DNA of 64,000 nucleotides from Pterobdella sp. o SKG-2022 (lineage: Eukaryota; Annelida; Clitellata; Hirudinida; Piscicolidae). The notes below the pieces were generated by a model. The model saw nothing but the letters and a program-made list of their open reading frames with translations. It was not told where the DNA came from and did not search any database. The position numbers and the translations under genes are program-made. The first letter of the stretch is position 1. Every line of letters starts with the position of its first letter. This document shows positions 51,686 to 64,000 of this stretch, one piece after another. The stretch spans positions 11,672,038 to 11,736,037 of the forward strand of contig OZ038322.1 in the NCBI GenBank assembly GCA_964035795.1, read 5' to 3'.

Positions 51686-51836
51686 TTATTTAAGTTGTTT
51701 TTGTTTTAACATTGATTCAATTAGTTAACTCAAAAAACTGAATTTTTTTTTGATCTAACGATACGTTTTGCTTTTCCAGCTCATATTATATTATACAAAA
51801 ATGTACAGAAACCTATACTTTTCAAAAATTGTTGGG

Positions 51837-51842
51837 AATAAA
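51837..51842 (+). terminator. Candidate polyadenylation signal
   Basis: AATAAA about 150 bp after the stop codon of the two-exon membrane protein. Confidence 0.5.
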
Positions 51843-54800
51843 ATTGAAAGTTTTTAGTTTATGTACATTTTTATTTGAAATATCTAAAAAACTGTATTTG
51901 TTTGTATTTATTTAAGAGTTATAGAATTATACAATTGAGTAATTATAATTATGTTTTTCAAAGCATTTTGGTATATATAGACTTAAATCTTCAAAATAAT
52001 CCTCAAAGGCACGATAAAAGCTATAGAAGGTTTTGAAATAGACATCGTTATATGGTAAATTTTGCACTTGAGTCTAATGCGAAAGGCATTTTGCATAAAG
52101 AAAATCATGCAAAATTAGTAGCCCCCAGCTTGTGCTAAATAAATTATACCTAATAAGAAAAACAGAAAACTTTCACAGACTAGTAATTGTTATGAACAAA
52201 TTATTTTGGAAACAACTAACGTAAAAGATTATTTCCAAAAGCAAACAGTATGAAGTGACAAATTTTAAAGACCTCGATTTCGAACGTATGAAAATAAACT
52301 TGAAATGACTGAAATATTAGCTGGAATTAGCTTTCAAAAACAAAAAGTGCGCTTAAAAACTAAGTTTGAAGATAACTCTCAAATCTAAATGAAAAAGCCA
52401 AACCCGCTAGAATACTCTTTATTCAAATTGGGATGCAATAAGATCCCTTTTCTTTAAAACAATGTTCAATTGACTCGGGAAGACCTTTAATTTTAAAACT
52501 CAAAAATAGAAAACTTTGGAATAAAATAGAAAATATGTTGAAAAAACTTCAGTAATTTTATGTAAAACGAATTAAAAATACCACCAAGCTCTTTACATCC
52601 TAAGCTGAAAATGGCGAAAAAAATTAACTATTTGATTCTATTACAAATTTTGATAGCTCTTGCATTGTTCTTGAATTTCAAAATCACTAATAGAAACTAT
52701 TCCTTAGAAATTACACATTCGACATAAATTTTCTGTATCGTTCTTATTGCTATCTATCTTACCAATCGGGCTTAAAAAACTTTCATTTTTTTAAATAAAT
52801 CAGACCAAAAGTAAACATGAAGAAGTGGATTTTATCGCTGTTTTTGTCGATTTTTTTCTGTTTGCATGTTTCTTGTTGATCATTAAATGACGTTTTGTGA
52901 GTCTTTTTCGATAACTTTTGATTTTATAGTACAAAATGGAAAGTTTTTATGATAGATATTTTTATAAAACTTGCAGACTATTCAAGTAGTTGTTTTTTAA
53001 GAAGGGTTTAATCTGTGCAAGTATGATAAAACAGTGTGACTGAGATATTTTTAGTGCATATCAATTCCCCTCTTCTTCCCTCGTTATATCCTCATAGTTT
53101 TGACATGTAAAGTCTAGACCGAAAGAAAAAAAATGCAAATTACCACTTTAAGTCTCTTTTTTTGAAAGCTTTTATTTTTGCCTTATTCTGAATTCATAGA
53201 CAGATAACGTCCAATAAAATCATTAGCAAAGTCATTATTGGAAGCTGATCACCGTTCTTTCTTCAAAAAAGATTCAAGCAAACCACCTTAAATACAAAAT
53301 CGCCAAAACATTATATTCTTTTCAATGTAAATTCTACTTCAAATATTTTTGAATTAAAATTTTTTTAAAGAAAAATACCATCAAAATCTTATAGAACTAC
53401 ATATTCCTTATATCTATCCCAAAATTCACGCATTTCAAATCATAATTTTTTTAAAATTAAAGTTCAAAAGAAAAATATATATGGAGCCTAGAATTTCTTT
53501 TGGTTTTAAAGCATTTTACAGAAGGTGTGTCTATAAATTGTTGTTGAGCATGCTTTATAATCTTCAAACTTCAGTTAGCGTTTTTAATTACTAAAAATTA
53601 AACTAAATAAAAAAACGGCGCGCGTGTGAGTTTAAAATACGTCACTTCAGCGTGACATTGGGCCTTATCGACTAAATTTAGTAAATAAAAAAACATTATA
53701 ATATATTTATGGTTAACGAAAGGAAATCAAATTAATTCGATCTTTTTTCATTTTTGTGCCTATAGCAGGCTTCCCTCAGCTTCCAGCGTTTTCTGTTTTG
53801 AGCCAATGTAATGTAATGCGTTATTTGTAAAGCGCTTTTCCTTATAGATCAAAGCGCTTGCTACAAATTTAATGTAGCGAAAACACACTGCTGAACAGGT
53901 GCTAATTGTCGGCCCACGCGGGATCAATTTCTTAGTTGCGTGTGAGCTTATGGCTTTTTAGCTCCTTTCTGATGGTCGTTAGGAGACCGGTGTTTAGTCA
54001 TCCTCTTTTGTGTTTAAAAAAATAACAAAAAATTGGCTGCTTTTTTTGAAAAGATCAGTAACAAACCGGAAAATACGACTAAAATGTTGTGAGATATTCA
54101 AACATGAACTGATAATACTCTCAAGATAATCGTAGTTGAATATTTAGATAAAAAATCAAGAAACCAATCAAAAAGTAGGGTGTAAGATAGCATCTAAACA
54201 AAATAACAGAGTCAAAAAAATAAAATTCTAATTGAAATTTTGGAGGTTTTTGACATTATTCTTGAATTTTGAAAAGACTAAGATTAATGCCGTTATTAAT
54301 AAATTTTATTTTCATGAAAATCATTTAGATAACATTATTTTCTTTATTTCTCAATCTGTTAGAACTTGAAAATTATATAAGAAAAAACGATGCATGTTCA
54401 ATATTTTAAATTTTCCATTAAGAAGCTTATCGATATCAACGATATCATCGTCAAGTTTCTAAGCTTGGTTGATAAAAACTCAAAATATTACAGTTGATGC
54501 GTTTCTAAAAAAACGAAGAGAAAATGATAGATAAAATTTGAATACTATCAAAACTTATTCTTTATGAAACAACAAGTTATGATAATTAGCACAATAATAT
54601 GTTTGAGAAAATAGACATAAACAATTATATATAACATAACTTTTCAAAAAACTTTTTTAAAGGCAACAATAGTTTTTATATTTTACTTATCAAATAACAT
54701 GATAATATTTACTAACTCCAGCCTTATGAAGCTAGACTTACTGAGTATATGTATAATTGTTGCCTCTAATACAAAGTTTTTTGAAAAAATGTTCAAAAAA

Positions 54801-54976
54801 TACATATAATGTTGATGTAGAATATTCAAAATCATACTAGCAACAAGTTCTTTACAGAGCACTAGAGCTTAACCAAGAAAAGATCAATATAAATCATTAT
54901 AACAAAGATTTGTAAATAAACAATGGTAATCTTGGTATATGAAGAAAATCTTGCAAAACATACACAAAAAGATTAA
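51843..54976. other. Intergenic; contains a dispersed-repeat copy
   Basis: No coding exon recognised on either strand. The segment at about 53590-54005 is more GC-rich than its surroundings and holds the GCGCTT repeat listed separately. Confidence 0.5.
53800..54005. repeat. Dispersed repeat with paired AAGCGCTT motifs
   Basis: TAAAGCGCTTTTCCTTATAG followed by ATCAAAGCGCTT forms a short stem, embedded in a moderately GC-rich block. A similar arrangement (AAAGCGCTTTTGAACGATGC then TCAAAGGCGTT) occurs at about 58195-58245, so this is likely a repeat family such as a SINE or MITE. Its ends are not defined. Confidence 0.5.
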
Positions 54977-55868
54977 CTACAATTTCTCAGAAGCAGCAAT
55001 TTTTTTTAGGGCTTTTTCTTTATAATACTGCCTTATTTCTTTTTGTTGCTTTTCATCTTTCATATAACTACAATGGATGACAATAATGCCACTTTAAAAA
55101 TTTTTTTTTATTTTTAAGAATGTATGAAAAATTAAATGTAAAGTGATGAATGAAAAGTATTATATTCAAATGAATAGTTTGAAACACAAACTAGAAATCA
55201 ATGAATCGTCCCATTTGGTAAAGTTGTGTAGCTTCATTGGTAAAGTGACAAGCAAATAAAAGCATGTTTCTTGGGTTGACTTTCCAAGCAAATCTCATGA
55301 ATAATACAGAGTAAACACATAAAGCTGTTCAAAATTTTTGTCAAAAAAGTTCATGTTCCATAAGTCATCCAAATAATTTTATTTTCTAATAATTTAAATT
55401 TCATAAAATTGATTAATGAAATAACATCATTTGACACCTGAAGTCATTTTACCACTAATCTTTTCAGGGTCAAGTTGAGAATCCATTATAGCTGCTATTG
55501 GTATGCCCCAATTTGCAACTTCATAGAATTTGAATGATTATAAAGTATAACATATTTTTGAAGTTGAAAAAAATTAATTTGAATAAAAGCTTCAAAAACC
55601 TGGTCCCCAGAAATGCTGAAATATTATTAAAAAATAATTGAAAATACGGAACAAAAAAATGAAAAAAATGTTAGATTGAAGTAACTTACAGTGCTTTGAG
55701 TAGAAGATTCATTTGCAGATTATGTAGGATTTAAATGATAAATTATAGTTATAAACAGTGATACAAAAATATTAGTTTCAACTTAGTTTCAAGATAGTTA
55801 TGAACACATTGCGAAACTAATCAAAAAATTCACCTCATGAAATATTTACTCCAAGAAAGGCCCGCCAT
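54977..55868 (-). CDS. MPC1: Mitochondrial pyruvate carrier 1 (MPC1), complete
   Basis: Inner-mitochondrial-membrane subunit that, with MPC2, imports pyruvate into the matrix. Exons: 55868-55834, 55693-55690 (4 nt), 55615-55600 (16 nt), 55518-55438, 55324-55192, 55067-54977, totalling 360 nt (119 residues; human MPC1 has 109). The joined protein carries the family core [40 protein letters not shown] and [10 protein letters not shown]. All phases agree. The core sequence requires the 4-nt exon; without it the frame is lost. The N-terminus is short (11 residues before ST), so the amphipathic helix seen in other MPC1 proteins is reduced. The last exon adds a hydrophilic Lys/Glu/Gln-rich tail; its join uses donor GTTTGT, and without it the protein would end at FIDF. 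No AATAAA was found downstream. Confidence 0.9.
55690..55693 (-). other. 4-nt microexon of MPC1 (CACT)
   Basis: On the minus strand, CACT lies between an acceptor (CTACTCAAAG) and a perfect consensus donor (GTAAGT). Exon 1 ends ATG AG; adding C ACT gives Met-Ser-Thr, and the next exon begins CAT TTC TGG GGA, giving the MSTHFWGP motif shared by animal MPC1 proteins. The flanking introns are 140 and 74 bp. Confidence 0.82.
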
Positions 55869-57189
55869 TTTGCAAGAATTTTCTTTTTTACAATATCAGG
55901 AAGCACCAATGTGAAAGTCAGATAACCTTGACCTTTGGTCGTTTTACAATGTTCCTTCATTAGTAACTTTTTATCGCAGTTGAGCTAAAACACTTATCTT
56001 TAAGAACTCGGCTAAACAGTTTTGATTAGTAGATGAATAATAATCAGTTACAAAGAATTCCATAAAAATAAGCAAGATTGTATTCATATTTCAATTTTAT
56101 AAATATTTACCTAAAATTTATTTAAAAAATTTCCATTAAACGTTTGTTTAAACAATAAATCGGTGTTTCAAATATTTAATTATAAGTTTTTTTTATTCAA
56201 ATGAAAAAGCTTATAAAATATTAATATATCAACAACAATCTTGCAGAATTATAATTCTTAGAGCCAAAAATTCAAATGAAAACACTTTTGGAGTTTATTT
56301 TATTTTGTGAGATCAACTTACAATACCAAGTGGAGGTAAAAATAATTTTTAAGAAACAAATTAATCATTTTTTGATATTATGATTATTTCCAACCAATCA
56401 AATTTGTTTTGTGGTTTTGTCGGTATCTGTGTTTTAGTTGCGGCTGCGTTGAAAACCTCTCAAATGAATGATTATTCTTTTTATGAATAAATCAAAGATA
56501 CGAAACTTACAAAACGCATTCGAGAAAAGCAAAAGTTTGATATACAAAAATAAAAAATATGATAGCTAACCATTGTCTGAGATATTGAAAAGTTCCACAA
56601 AAATAATGTATTGTTTATATCGAGTAACAGCCTTGAAGTTATACTCAATTTTTTTCTTTCGTTTGTTTTTTTTTTTGTTTGTTCGTTTGTTAAGTTCACC
56701 ATGCGAGAAACATGACCAGCCTATCGCATTTTTGCCTTACACATCATCAAAGCAATGCTGGAGAGATTTACTTTTTTTATTACATCAGTATTTGGGATCA
56801 TATCATTCCAGTGTACATTAAAAATCTTGCAGACGTCCAGTATATTAAATTCAAATTCAATGACATGTGGCATCGACTTCAGGAGTTTTTAGACCACTGA
56901 GTATTATGAACTTTGAATGTAATTAAATGTAATGTAAGTTTTCTTAGATATAATAATTTTAAAAAAAACTATGCAAGTATAACTAAATAAACAAACCAGT
57001 TATCTAAGATTATATGAAAAAAAGGTCTGTTGTTTGAAACAAAAGCAATCATAATAATACTTATATAAATGACATTTAGAAAACTGAGTGGACTTTATGA
57101 ATGTATAAAAATAATTAAATCTGTGATAATAAACAAAAAATATATATATATGAAACTTCATTGTCTTCATCTTTTTTCTTCAATGGGAC
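55869..57189. other. Intergenic region with a coding-like fragment
   Basis: Upstream of MPC1. The plus-strand segment 56693-56900 is listed separately; otherwise AT-rich with nothing recognisable. No TATA or initiator could be assigned with confidence. Confidence 0.4.
56693..56900 (+). pseudogene. Coding-like fragment with a frame change
   Basis: One frame encodes a protein-like stretch (PIAFLPYTSSKQCWRDLLFL) up to about 56815. A second frame continues with DVQYIKFKFNDMWHRLQEFL and a stop at 56898-56900. No GT-AG intron joins them cleanly, so this is either a frameshifted relic or the end of a gene whose splicing I cannot resolve. Family unknown. Confidence 0.3.
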
Positions 57190-57194
57190 TTCCA

Positions 57195-57320
57195 CATCTT
57201 CACAATTGAAATCATGTTATAGTTGTTTCTCGTAACGTTTGTAGACTCTCCAGGTTTCACGACTATACAAAACTACAGCTTTGATGATTTTGAATTTTGT
57301 GGACTGTGAAATTTCTCTTT
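57195..57320 (-). mobile_element. Reverse-transcriptase C-terminal relic of a LINE
   Basis: A minus-strand frame reads FKIIKAVVLYSRETWRVYKR, matching the conserved 'K...A.V...LLYGSETW' region after the RT domain of APE-type LINEs. The neighbouring minus-strand frame (57392-57583) may be part of the same relic. Too short to classify. Confidence 0.55.
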
Positions 57321-58932
57321 TACCCTAAACTTTTTTTATATACTGGCCTATGATCCACTTCCCGCTTTTAACTCTAGTTTTTTCCTCTCATTCATATGTT
57401 GAGTTTTTTTTTCCAGAACTCTCTACCTTCTAATATTTCCTTTTGACCACCAAACACAATGGGCATAGCAAGAGTAAAAATAAATACCCTTTTGGAGAAC
57501 AGATGTGAACTTTGCTGCACCAACTCTGGAACAATCTTCCAAATCACCTTAAATCCATAACCATACCTTGAAACTTTCTTCATGATTAAGTCTCATAATT
57601 TTAAAACATAATTTTAAAATTTTTCCACAATTCTTTTGTTTTCGCAAAAACAAACTGGTGGAAATAAAAAAGGGGTAAATGAAAGAAATGACTGCGTGTG
57701 TGTAGATAGAAGAAAGAAGCGTGAGGGGCTGGGAAGAATAAAGACAGCGTATTTGATTTATTATATTTTGACTGCAAATATATAAATACAATACTAAAGT
57801 GGTTTTGAAGACTTTAATAGTTTCATGCCACTGTAGCATTATTCGTTGTTTGCTTATATTTTTATAACTGAAAATTTTAAAACTATTTTTCATAAGCAGT
57901 TCATACAGGCACTTCGCGATCAGGCAAAAAGTATTGAATAGCGAGCCTATAGTTTATGAACCAATCATAGAACTCCAAAAAAATCGTGAAAGTACTGAAA
58001 TAATCATTTTTAGAAGTTTTATGAAAAAAAACCTAACATTTATCAACTAAAAAAGCTTTTTGTACAATCCGTGAATATTTATACATTATGATACATGAAT
58101 ATTTTCAAGAAAAAAAACTAAAATTTTTCAAAGCCTATGATTGGTTCATATAAAACAGCTTTTTGCAGCTTGGAACTTCTTCAAGCAGTTCATAGCAAAG
58201 CGCTTTTGAACGATGCTCAAAGGCGTTATACAAAGTACTATTTATACAACTACTTCCCTATTACCACATCATGAAACAAGGAACTAACAATTGGTGCGCA
58301 AAGTTTGAGAATCCAAAAAAAATTGTCGCGAAAATTCTTAGAAATTAATCCATATCAAAAAGTTTAAATTTAAAATGTAGTAATAAAGCGTTTTCAAAGT
58401 TGATTCTCGAAGAAAGTATTCAAAATAATGGACTAAATATCCTAAACTTATATTTAAGCAATTTTATGAATATCATGAATAAAATTATTGAAACTTTTTC
58501 TTAGATTAAATTTTTTTTTGAAAATTTTAGCAAATTTCATGATTAAGGAAAATCTAGCTCCTACATATTTTTAAATAGAAATTAAAAATCAAATTGGTTC
58601 ACAAAACGGCTTTTTTTCAATTTTCAAGCTCTTTTTATAAAAAATATTGAATTGTAAAATATTGAAAGTATTTTTAGTATAAGAAAATTGACAGATTTTG
58701 TAAAATAAACTTTCATCAAAATTTTTAAAAATATTTATTGAAGTCTACTTTCCCCTCCTTTTTCCTTTTTTGCTTTATTTGCTCCAGTCATCTTTAGTTA
58801 GTGTTGAATGAATCTTTATAATCTTTAAAATAATTTGATTTTTATTTTTTTAAACAGCATCTATTCAAATTGAATAAACCAAAAATAGATTTTTTCTAGT
58901 TTTTATCAAGTTAATTATTATTTTATAGCGAT
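57321..58932. other. Intergenic; contains the RPS2 upstream region
   Basis: AT-rich. It holds the second GCGCTT-type repeat near 58195-58245 and a pyrimidine-rich stretch at 58747-58773 (TTTCCCCTCCTTTTTCC) that could be the TOP-type start of the RPS2 transcript. Nothing else recognised. Confidence 0.45.
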
Positions 58933-60034
<1,102 letters not shown>

Positions 60035-60077
60035 TTTGGCATGCTGAACTGTCAATTTATGTGATAGTTGGGAAAAC

Positions 60078-60083
60078 AATAAA
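60078..60083 (+). terminator. Polyadenylation signal of RPS2
   Basis: AATAAA 44 bp after the RPS2 stop codon, a typical compact 3'UTR for a ribosomal protein gene. Confidence 0.85.
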
Positions 60084-60867
60084 ACTATCAAAGTTATTGA
60101 GTTTTAATTCAATTCCTTAAAGCTTAAATACTCATAGTGGTAATTTGTTGTTTTTCATTTTTCACTACAATTTTTTTTCGGTCAAGCTTTGTAAAACTAT
60201 TGCTCTTATCCATCTTTCAAGGTTGTTGAGAAAAGTTGGTCAATTCTGAAAATTAGTAAAGATGCTTTCTATAGAATGATGCCTAGGTTTCATTTTAATC
60301 TAGTCTCTTGTTACATCATTTGGTCAAAATTTCTTATCTCCGTTCTTCTGTGTCCATCAATTAAACTTCAATGTATAGTTATCTATTGGTTTCTTATATT
60401 TTGTATAGCCGCCTTAATCTTCTCAGTATTCAAATAGTGGCGGAACAAATGCGTTTGTCAATCTTGCCCTGTTTTGATGAATCTTTGTTCACTAAAAAGC
60501 TGCTTCAACAGTCATATCTAAGTTGTTCTTTTTAAACTCCTTAACTATAGTGCGTTAAAAAAGAAAATCCTATGGCCTAGAAAACGTTCCCTCATACGAT
60601 AGAGTTGAGTGAAAATGTATTTGCGAATGTTAATTGCACCAACTACTGAATACAGAGTAGAATCAAAATAATTGAAAAATTTTCCTTTTTCTAATGCCAG
60701 TTTCTGCTTTGACAATTTTTGGATTAATGGGTTGCTTCGAAAATGGTTTCTTTTTTCAAATAAAGTCTTAATACTCAATAATTAAATTAGTCTAGTATAA
60801 AAAAATTTAAATTAAACAAAAATTCATTTAGTGAAAATGTTTGATTTAAATTACTATAGTTCCATTG
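60084..60867. other. Intergenic, possibly an old element
   Basis: On the minus strand around 60250-60540, short protein-like pieces occur between stops (for example RLTNAFVPPLFEY), suggesting a decayed coding element, but no family could be assigned. Confidence 0.35.
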
Positions 60868-61111
60868 TCAACAGTTTTCAACGTCAATTTATAGGAAAAA
60901 AAATTAGTAAATTTATTGAGCAAAAAATAGCTATAGTTTTCGATAAGTTTAGCCTTATCGCAAAACAATAGCGAAAAAAAGTTATTTAGTAACTAGAAAC
61001 TTTTTTTCGTTATTTTTTTACCATAATGCTAAACTTATCGAAAACTTTAACTATTTTTTGTTCAATAAATGTACTAATTTTTTCCCATAAATTGACGTTG
61101 AAAACTGTTGA
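60868..61111. repeat. 244-bp foldback (MITE-like) element
   Basis: The two halves are reverse complements over nearly their whole length with scattered mismatches. The termini are TCAACAGTTTTCAACG at 60868 and its complement ending at 61111, and both inner arms contain TTTTCGATAAGTTTAG. The flanks hold near-identical direct sequences (TATAGTTCCATTG at 60855, TATAGTCCCATTG near 61149), but these are not at the element boundary. Confidence 0.88.
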
Positions 61112-62214
61112 TATTGCTTATAAGTACATCAGAATGTCTCTAAAAAGTTATAGTCCCATTGGTTATAACGATCTTTAAGTCGAAACACCCCTTATGAAAC
61201 AAAATTTAATGGAAAATTTCTTTTAACGCGGTCATGTTGCCGAGTTTATCATCACTTAATTTCATTGACGCGTATTATAATTTTGGTTCTTTCTTGTGAG
61301 CGATAGATCATTGGCATACCACATGTACCAGAAAGCACAAATTTCTACTTTCTACTATGTTTTACCATCATTAACCTAACCAGCAAAGGCCCAAAAACAG
61401 AGCTTTGGTGAGTCTAAACCTAAATTTCAATTTCATCTTATCAAGCTAATTACTGGTGTAAATATACAACGTCGTAATTAACTGAAAAGTTTTCCAACTA
61501 TAGTATGTTTTTTGAGAAGTCTTTCTATTCCTTTCATTGCTCTTATAATAAAAAGCTTTACACGTGTAAATTATTATGTATTTTATATAAATGTGTATTT
61601 TCCGCGTAACTGCCTTGAAACAAAGATTATCTGAACAGTATTGGATTTCTCAATAAGAATTTGAGATAATTTTCATTTTTAAAAAATTGTCTAATCTTTC
61701 AAAACCATTTCGTGTTTTTTACAGCTTCTATAATTTTTGCAATAAAATATATCGTTTTAATTTTTAACAACCATGAAACTTTTTTCTATTCCTTGGAACA
61801 ATAAGCACAAGTGATAATTCAGTTAATGTAAACTTGAGCGTAACTATTAGTGCTAATAATCCACCTGAAGTCTCATCGGGGCTTTCCAGTGTTTTCAGTA
61901 AAGACAAAGAATCTCAGTAACTGTTTCAAGAACAAACAAGTAATATAAAGGAATAAATAGTTAATTTCAGTGATATTTCAAACAATTTATAATATAAACT
62001 TAGCTTAAAACTCCTCGTCGTTCACTTTTTCTTTATCAATAGAAAATTATAGATATATAAATAGTTTTACTCAAAAATACAAACCCTTTTGTCATATGTT
62101 TAACACTAAAAGTACGAAAAATTTTCAATTACTACCGTGTTTCTCTATAGCTTCAATCTGATGTAAGAAAGCATTTTGTTGAGTACATAGTCTTAGTTAA
62201 AAAACTTTGTCGAA
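61112..62214. other. Intergenic, AT-rich
   Basis: No gene or repeat recognised. Confidence 0.5.
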
Positions 62215-62641
62215 CAGTTTTAAAAACCTCTATCTATTACTAGCTTGCCTTTTGAGCATTGCTAACGACACTTCTAGTTTTTTATTCTGTTCGGGTTTTT
62301 TACTTCTGAGAGAGTTGACTTTTCTTTGCTTTAGAATTTCACGTTTTCTTTGGTCAATCTGAATCTTTTCTAATTCATTTCATATTTTTTTAACAGTGTC
62401 CATTTAGGTCGTTTTTTCGGGCTTTTTGACGAGCTTGAAAAATCTGTTGCCAAATTTTTCTATTTTTTTCTTTATCTTTTATGCTAACTTCATTAAAAAC
62501 TTCTTTTAGAAGTCAATTTTTCAAAATGATAATTATAGGCCTCTTTCTCTTTCTTCTTTTTTCTCTATTTTAGAACAACTTTCATTGAAATGTTTTTTTA
62601 TACAGATTTTTTTTTCAATTCTATACTTAATTGGCTCCATG
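62215..62641 (-). pseudogene. Broken Lys/Glu/Gln-rich coiled-coil coding relic
   Basis: Three minus-strand pieces in different frames read like consecutive coiled-coil sequence: EPIKYRIEKKICIKKHFNES, then KDKEKNRKIWQQIFQARQKA, then KIQIDQRKREILKQRKVNSL. Stops and shifts separate them and no splice signals join them. It is probably a decayed gene or retrocopy. Family unknown. Confidence 0.35.
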
Positions 62642-62864
62642 TTTCTGACTTTAATTCTAATAAACAATATCTCAATAATAATACAACGTTTCATAAATTA
62701 ATTGTGCAAACTTGATAATTTTACCAAAAAAACTATGAAAAAGTATTGTTTTAAAACAAGAATTAATAAAAGGCTTCAGTAGATAATATTTTGGTGAACT
62801 ATTAGTTCACCATAAAAGTAGATAACTTTTAACCACTCTAATCACTTTCGACAAATTATTAAAA

Positions 62865-63514
62865 ATGAGTGGTGAAAATGTAACACTCAGTCCTGATAGC
62901 AAATGGCATCGAATAAGAAAGTAAGATTTTAAAAATCATATTATTTCAATTTATTACTAATAATATTCGTTAATGATTTTTCTCTAGCCACATTAAAGAG
63001 TATATTTAAAAACACTAATAAATTTTATTAAGATACAAGAGCAAGTTTTTGAAAATGTTTCTTGGTTAACGAAAAGCTTTGTATTTTGATAAAATTTATT
63101 AGTGATTCAAATATATTCAATATTCGTTAAATTTTTAGCAATACCCAGCTAATTTATAGATAGTATAAACATAAAAATATTAAAAATTAATTAAAAATAT
63201 TTTTCATTCCGATTTTAATCCTGATTTACAGTTTGGTTCGTAAAAAAAGAATCGATGATGCCAGCAATGTGAGATCAGGAAGCAGTTCAAACAGCAACTG
63301 GGGCTATGTGTACAGGTTTAAATTTTTGTTAACTATTCATATATGATTTTCTGTTTTTTTATTCAATTTCATATAATAACTATTTTTTGCAGAAAAATTA
63401 CTCAGGGTACGAGTAATTTTTTTGGGCTGCAAGAAGACCAGGGCTATATGGATGAAAAATGGAATGCCAGACTGAAGCAGTTATATGGGAAGTCTGGGAT
63501 GTTTGCCTTAAAAG
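62865..63514 (+). CDS. Unrecognised gene, first three coding exons (partial)
   Basis: The ATG at 62865 opens exon 1 (to 62920, donor GTAAGA). Exons 2 (63232-63315) and 3 (63393-63514) follow with good acceptors (ATTTACAG, TTTTTTGCAG) and donors (GTTTAA, GTTAGC), and all phases agree, leaving phase 1 at the end. The encoded 87 residues are polar, with a Ser/Asn-rich patch (RSGSSSNSNWGYVYRK) and a more folded-looking part (FFGLQEDQGYMDEKWNARL). No signal peptide or membrane helix is seen. The gene continues beyond the window; a possible acceptor near 63948 (TCCAAACAG) gives only a short frame. No family recognised. Confidence 0.65.
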
Positions 63515-64000
63515 GTTAGCTTAGATTTGTCTAAAATTTCATAAATTTTCAAAGTTCATGGTGTTTCAATCTAGCAATAAAGTAGAATATTTCATGATGA
63601 ATGAATTCATGATCTATTTCTTCATAATGTATGTTATTCAGATCTTTATAGGGTTTGAATAAAATTAGTTTCAAAATTCTCAAAAATTAGTGTGGTTGTT
63701 ATCATCTACTCCATAATCATAATAATAAAAAAAAATGAATTTTTTTAACTGACTTGTTTGGATTAGAGCAAATTATTCATCAAAATTTTTAGCAATTTTA
63801 TTTTTAAAACTTTTTCATAAATATTGTACTTTAGAATCAAATTTGAAAGTTTTTAATCTTAATTGAATATTTTGTAATTCTAACCCATCAACTTCTCAAA
63901 CCTATTTCTTCTTTTGTATGAGTTATTTTTAATGTCCAAACAGTCTCAGGGTGGAATGAAAATACCTATATGTGTTAAATTAGGAATATCTTTTTATAGA
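63515..64000 (+). other. Intron or right edge, unresolved
   Basis: Downstream of the third exon of the terminal gene. AT-rich. A candidate acceptor near 63948 cannot be confirmed because the window ends. Confidence 0.4.

Overview
This window looks like AT-rich nuclear DNA from an invertebrate animal. Genes are split by GT-AG introns, many of them tiny (56-140 bp) and some several kb long. The families present (a Schnurri/HIVEP-type ZAS zinc-finger factor, a calcitonin/DH31-like class B GPCR, an IP3R/RyR-type MIR protein, TPMT, MPC1, RPS2) indicate a metazoan and most likely a bilaterian. I cannot name the species. Most genes had to be rebuilt exon by exon. I accepted an exon only when its splice sites, its intron phase and the family motif all agreed.

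Layout. 1-1464: first exons (minus strand) of an unrecognised, probably N-myristoylated basic protein that runs off the left edge. 3135-10088: a five-exon minus-strand Schnurri/HIVEP-like transcription factor. 10227-19787: four plus-strand exons of an IP3R/RyR-superfamily protein carrying MIR repeats. Its 6.7-kb intron holds a decayed LINE (about 14150-16800) and a 30-bp minisatellite, and the gene is then cut by a 200-N assembly gap. 20684-22912: a complete nine-exon minus-strand thiopurine S-methyltransferase gene, including a 24-nt exon. 23-33 kb: no confident gene. 33067-47131: a complete plus-strand class B1 GPCR of 12 coding exons and 510 codons, with a 656-bp ACTT array in one intron. 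48-51.9 kb: a weak membrane-protein fragment and a two-exon membrane protein. 54977-55868: a complete minus-strand mitochondrial pyruvate carrier 1 gene whose reading frame needs a 4-nt exon. 58933-60034: the complete plus-strand ribosomal protein RPS2 (uS5) gene. 62865 to the right edge: first three exons of an unrecognised plus-strand gene.

The genes are functionally unrelated (transcription, calcium signalling, methyl transfer, peptide-hormone reception, mitochondrial pyruvate import, translation), as expected for a random stretch of an animal chromosome. The most striking points are the MPC1 4-nt microexon, the preserved 42-nt TM7 exon of the GPCR, and the way Schnurri and the IP3R-like gene appear to run through each other near 10.0-10.2 kb, which could also be a misassembly. 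All assignments come from reading motifs by eye; no database search was possible.
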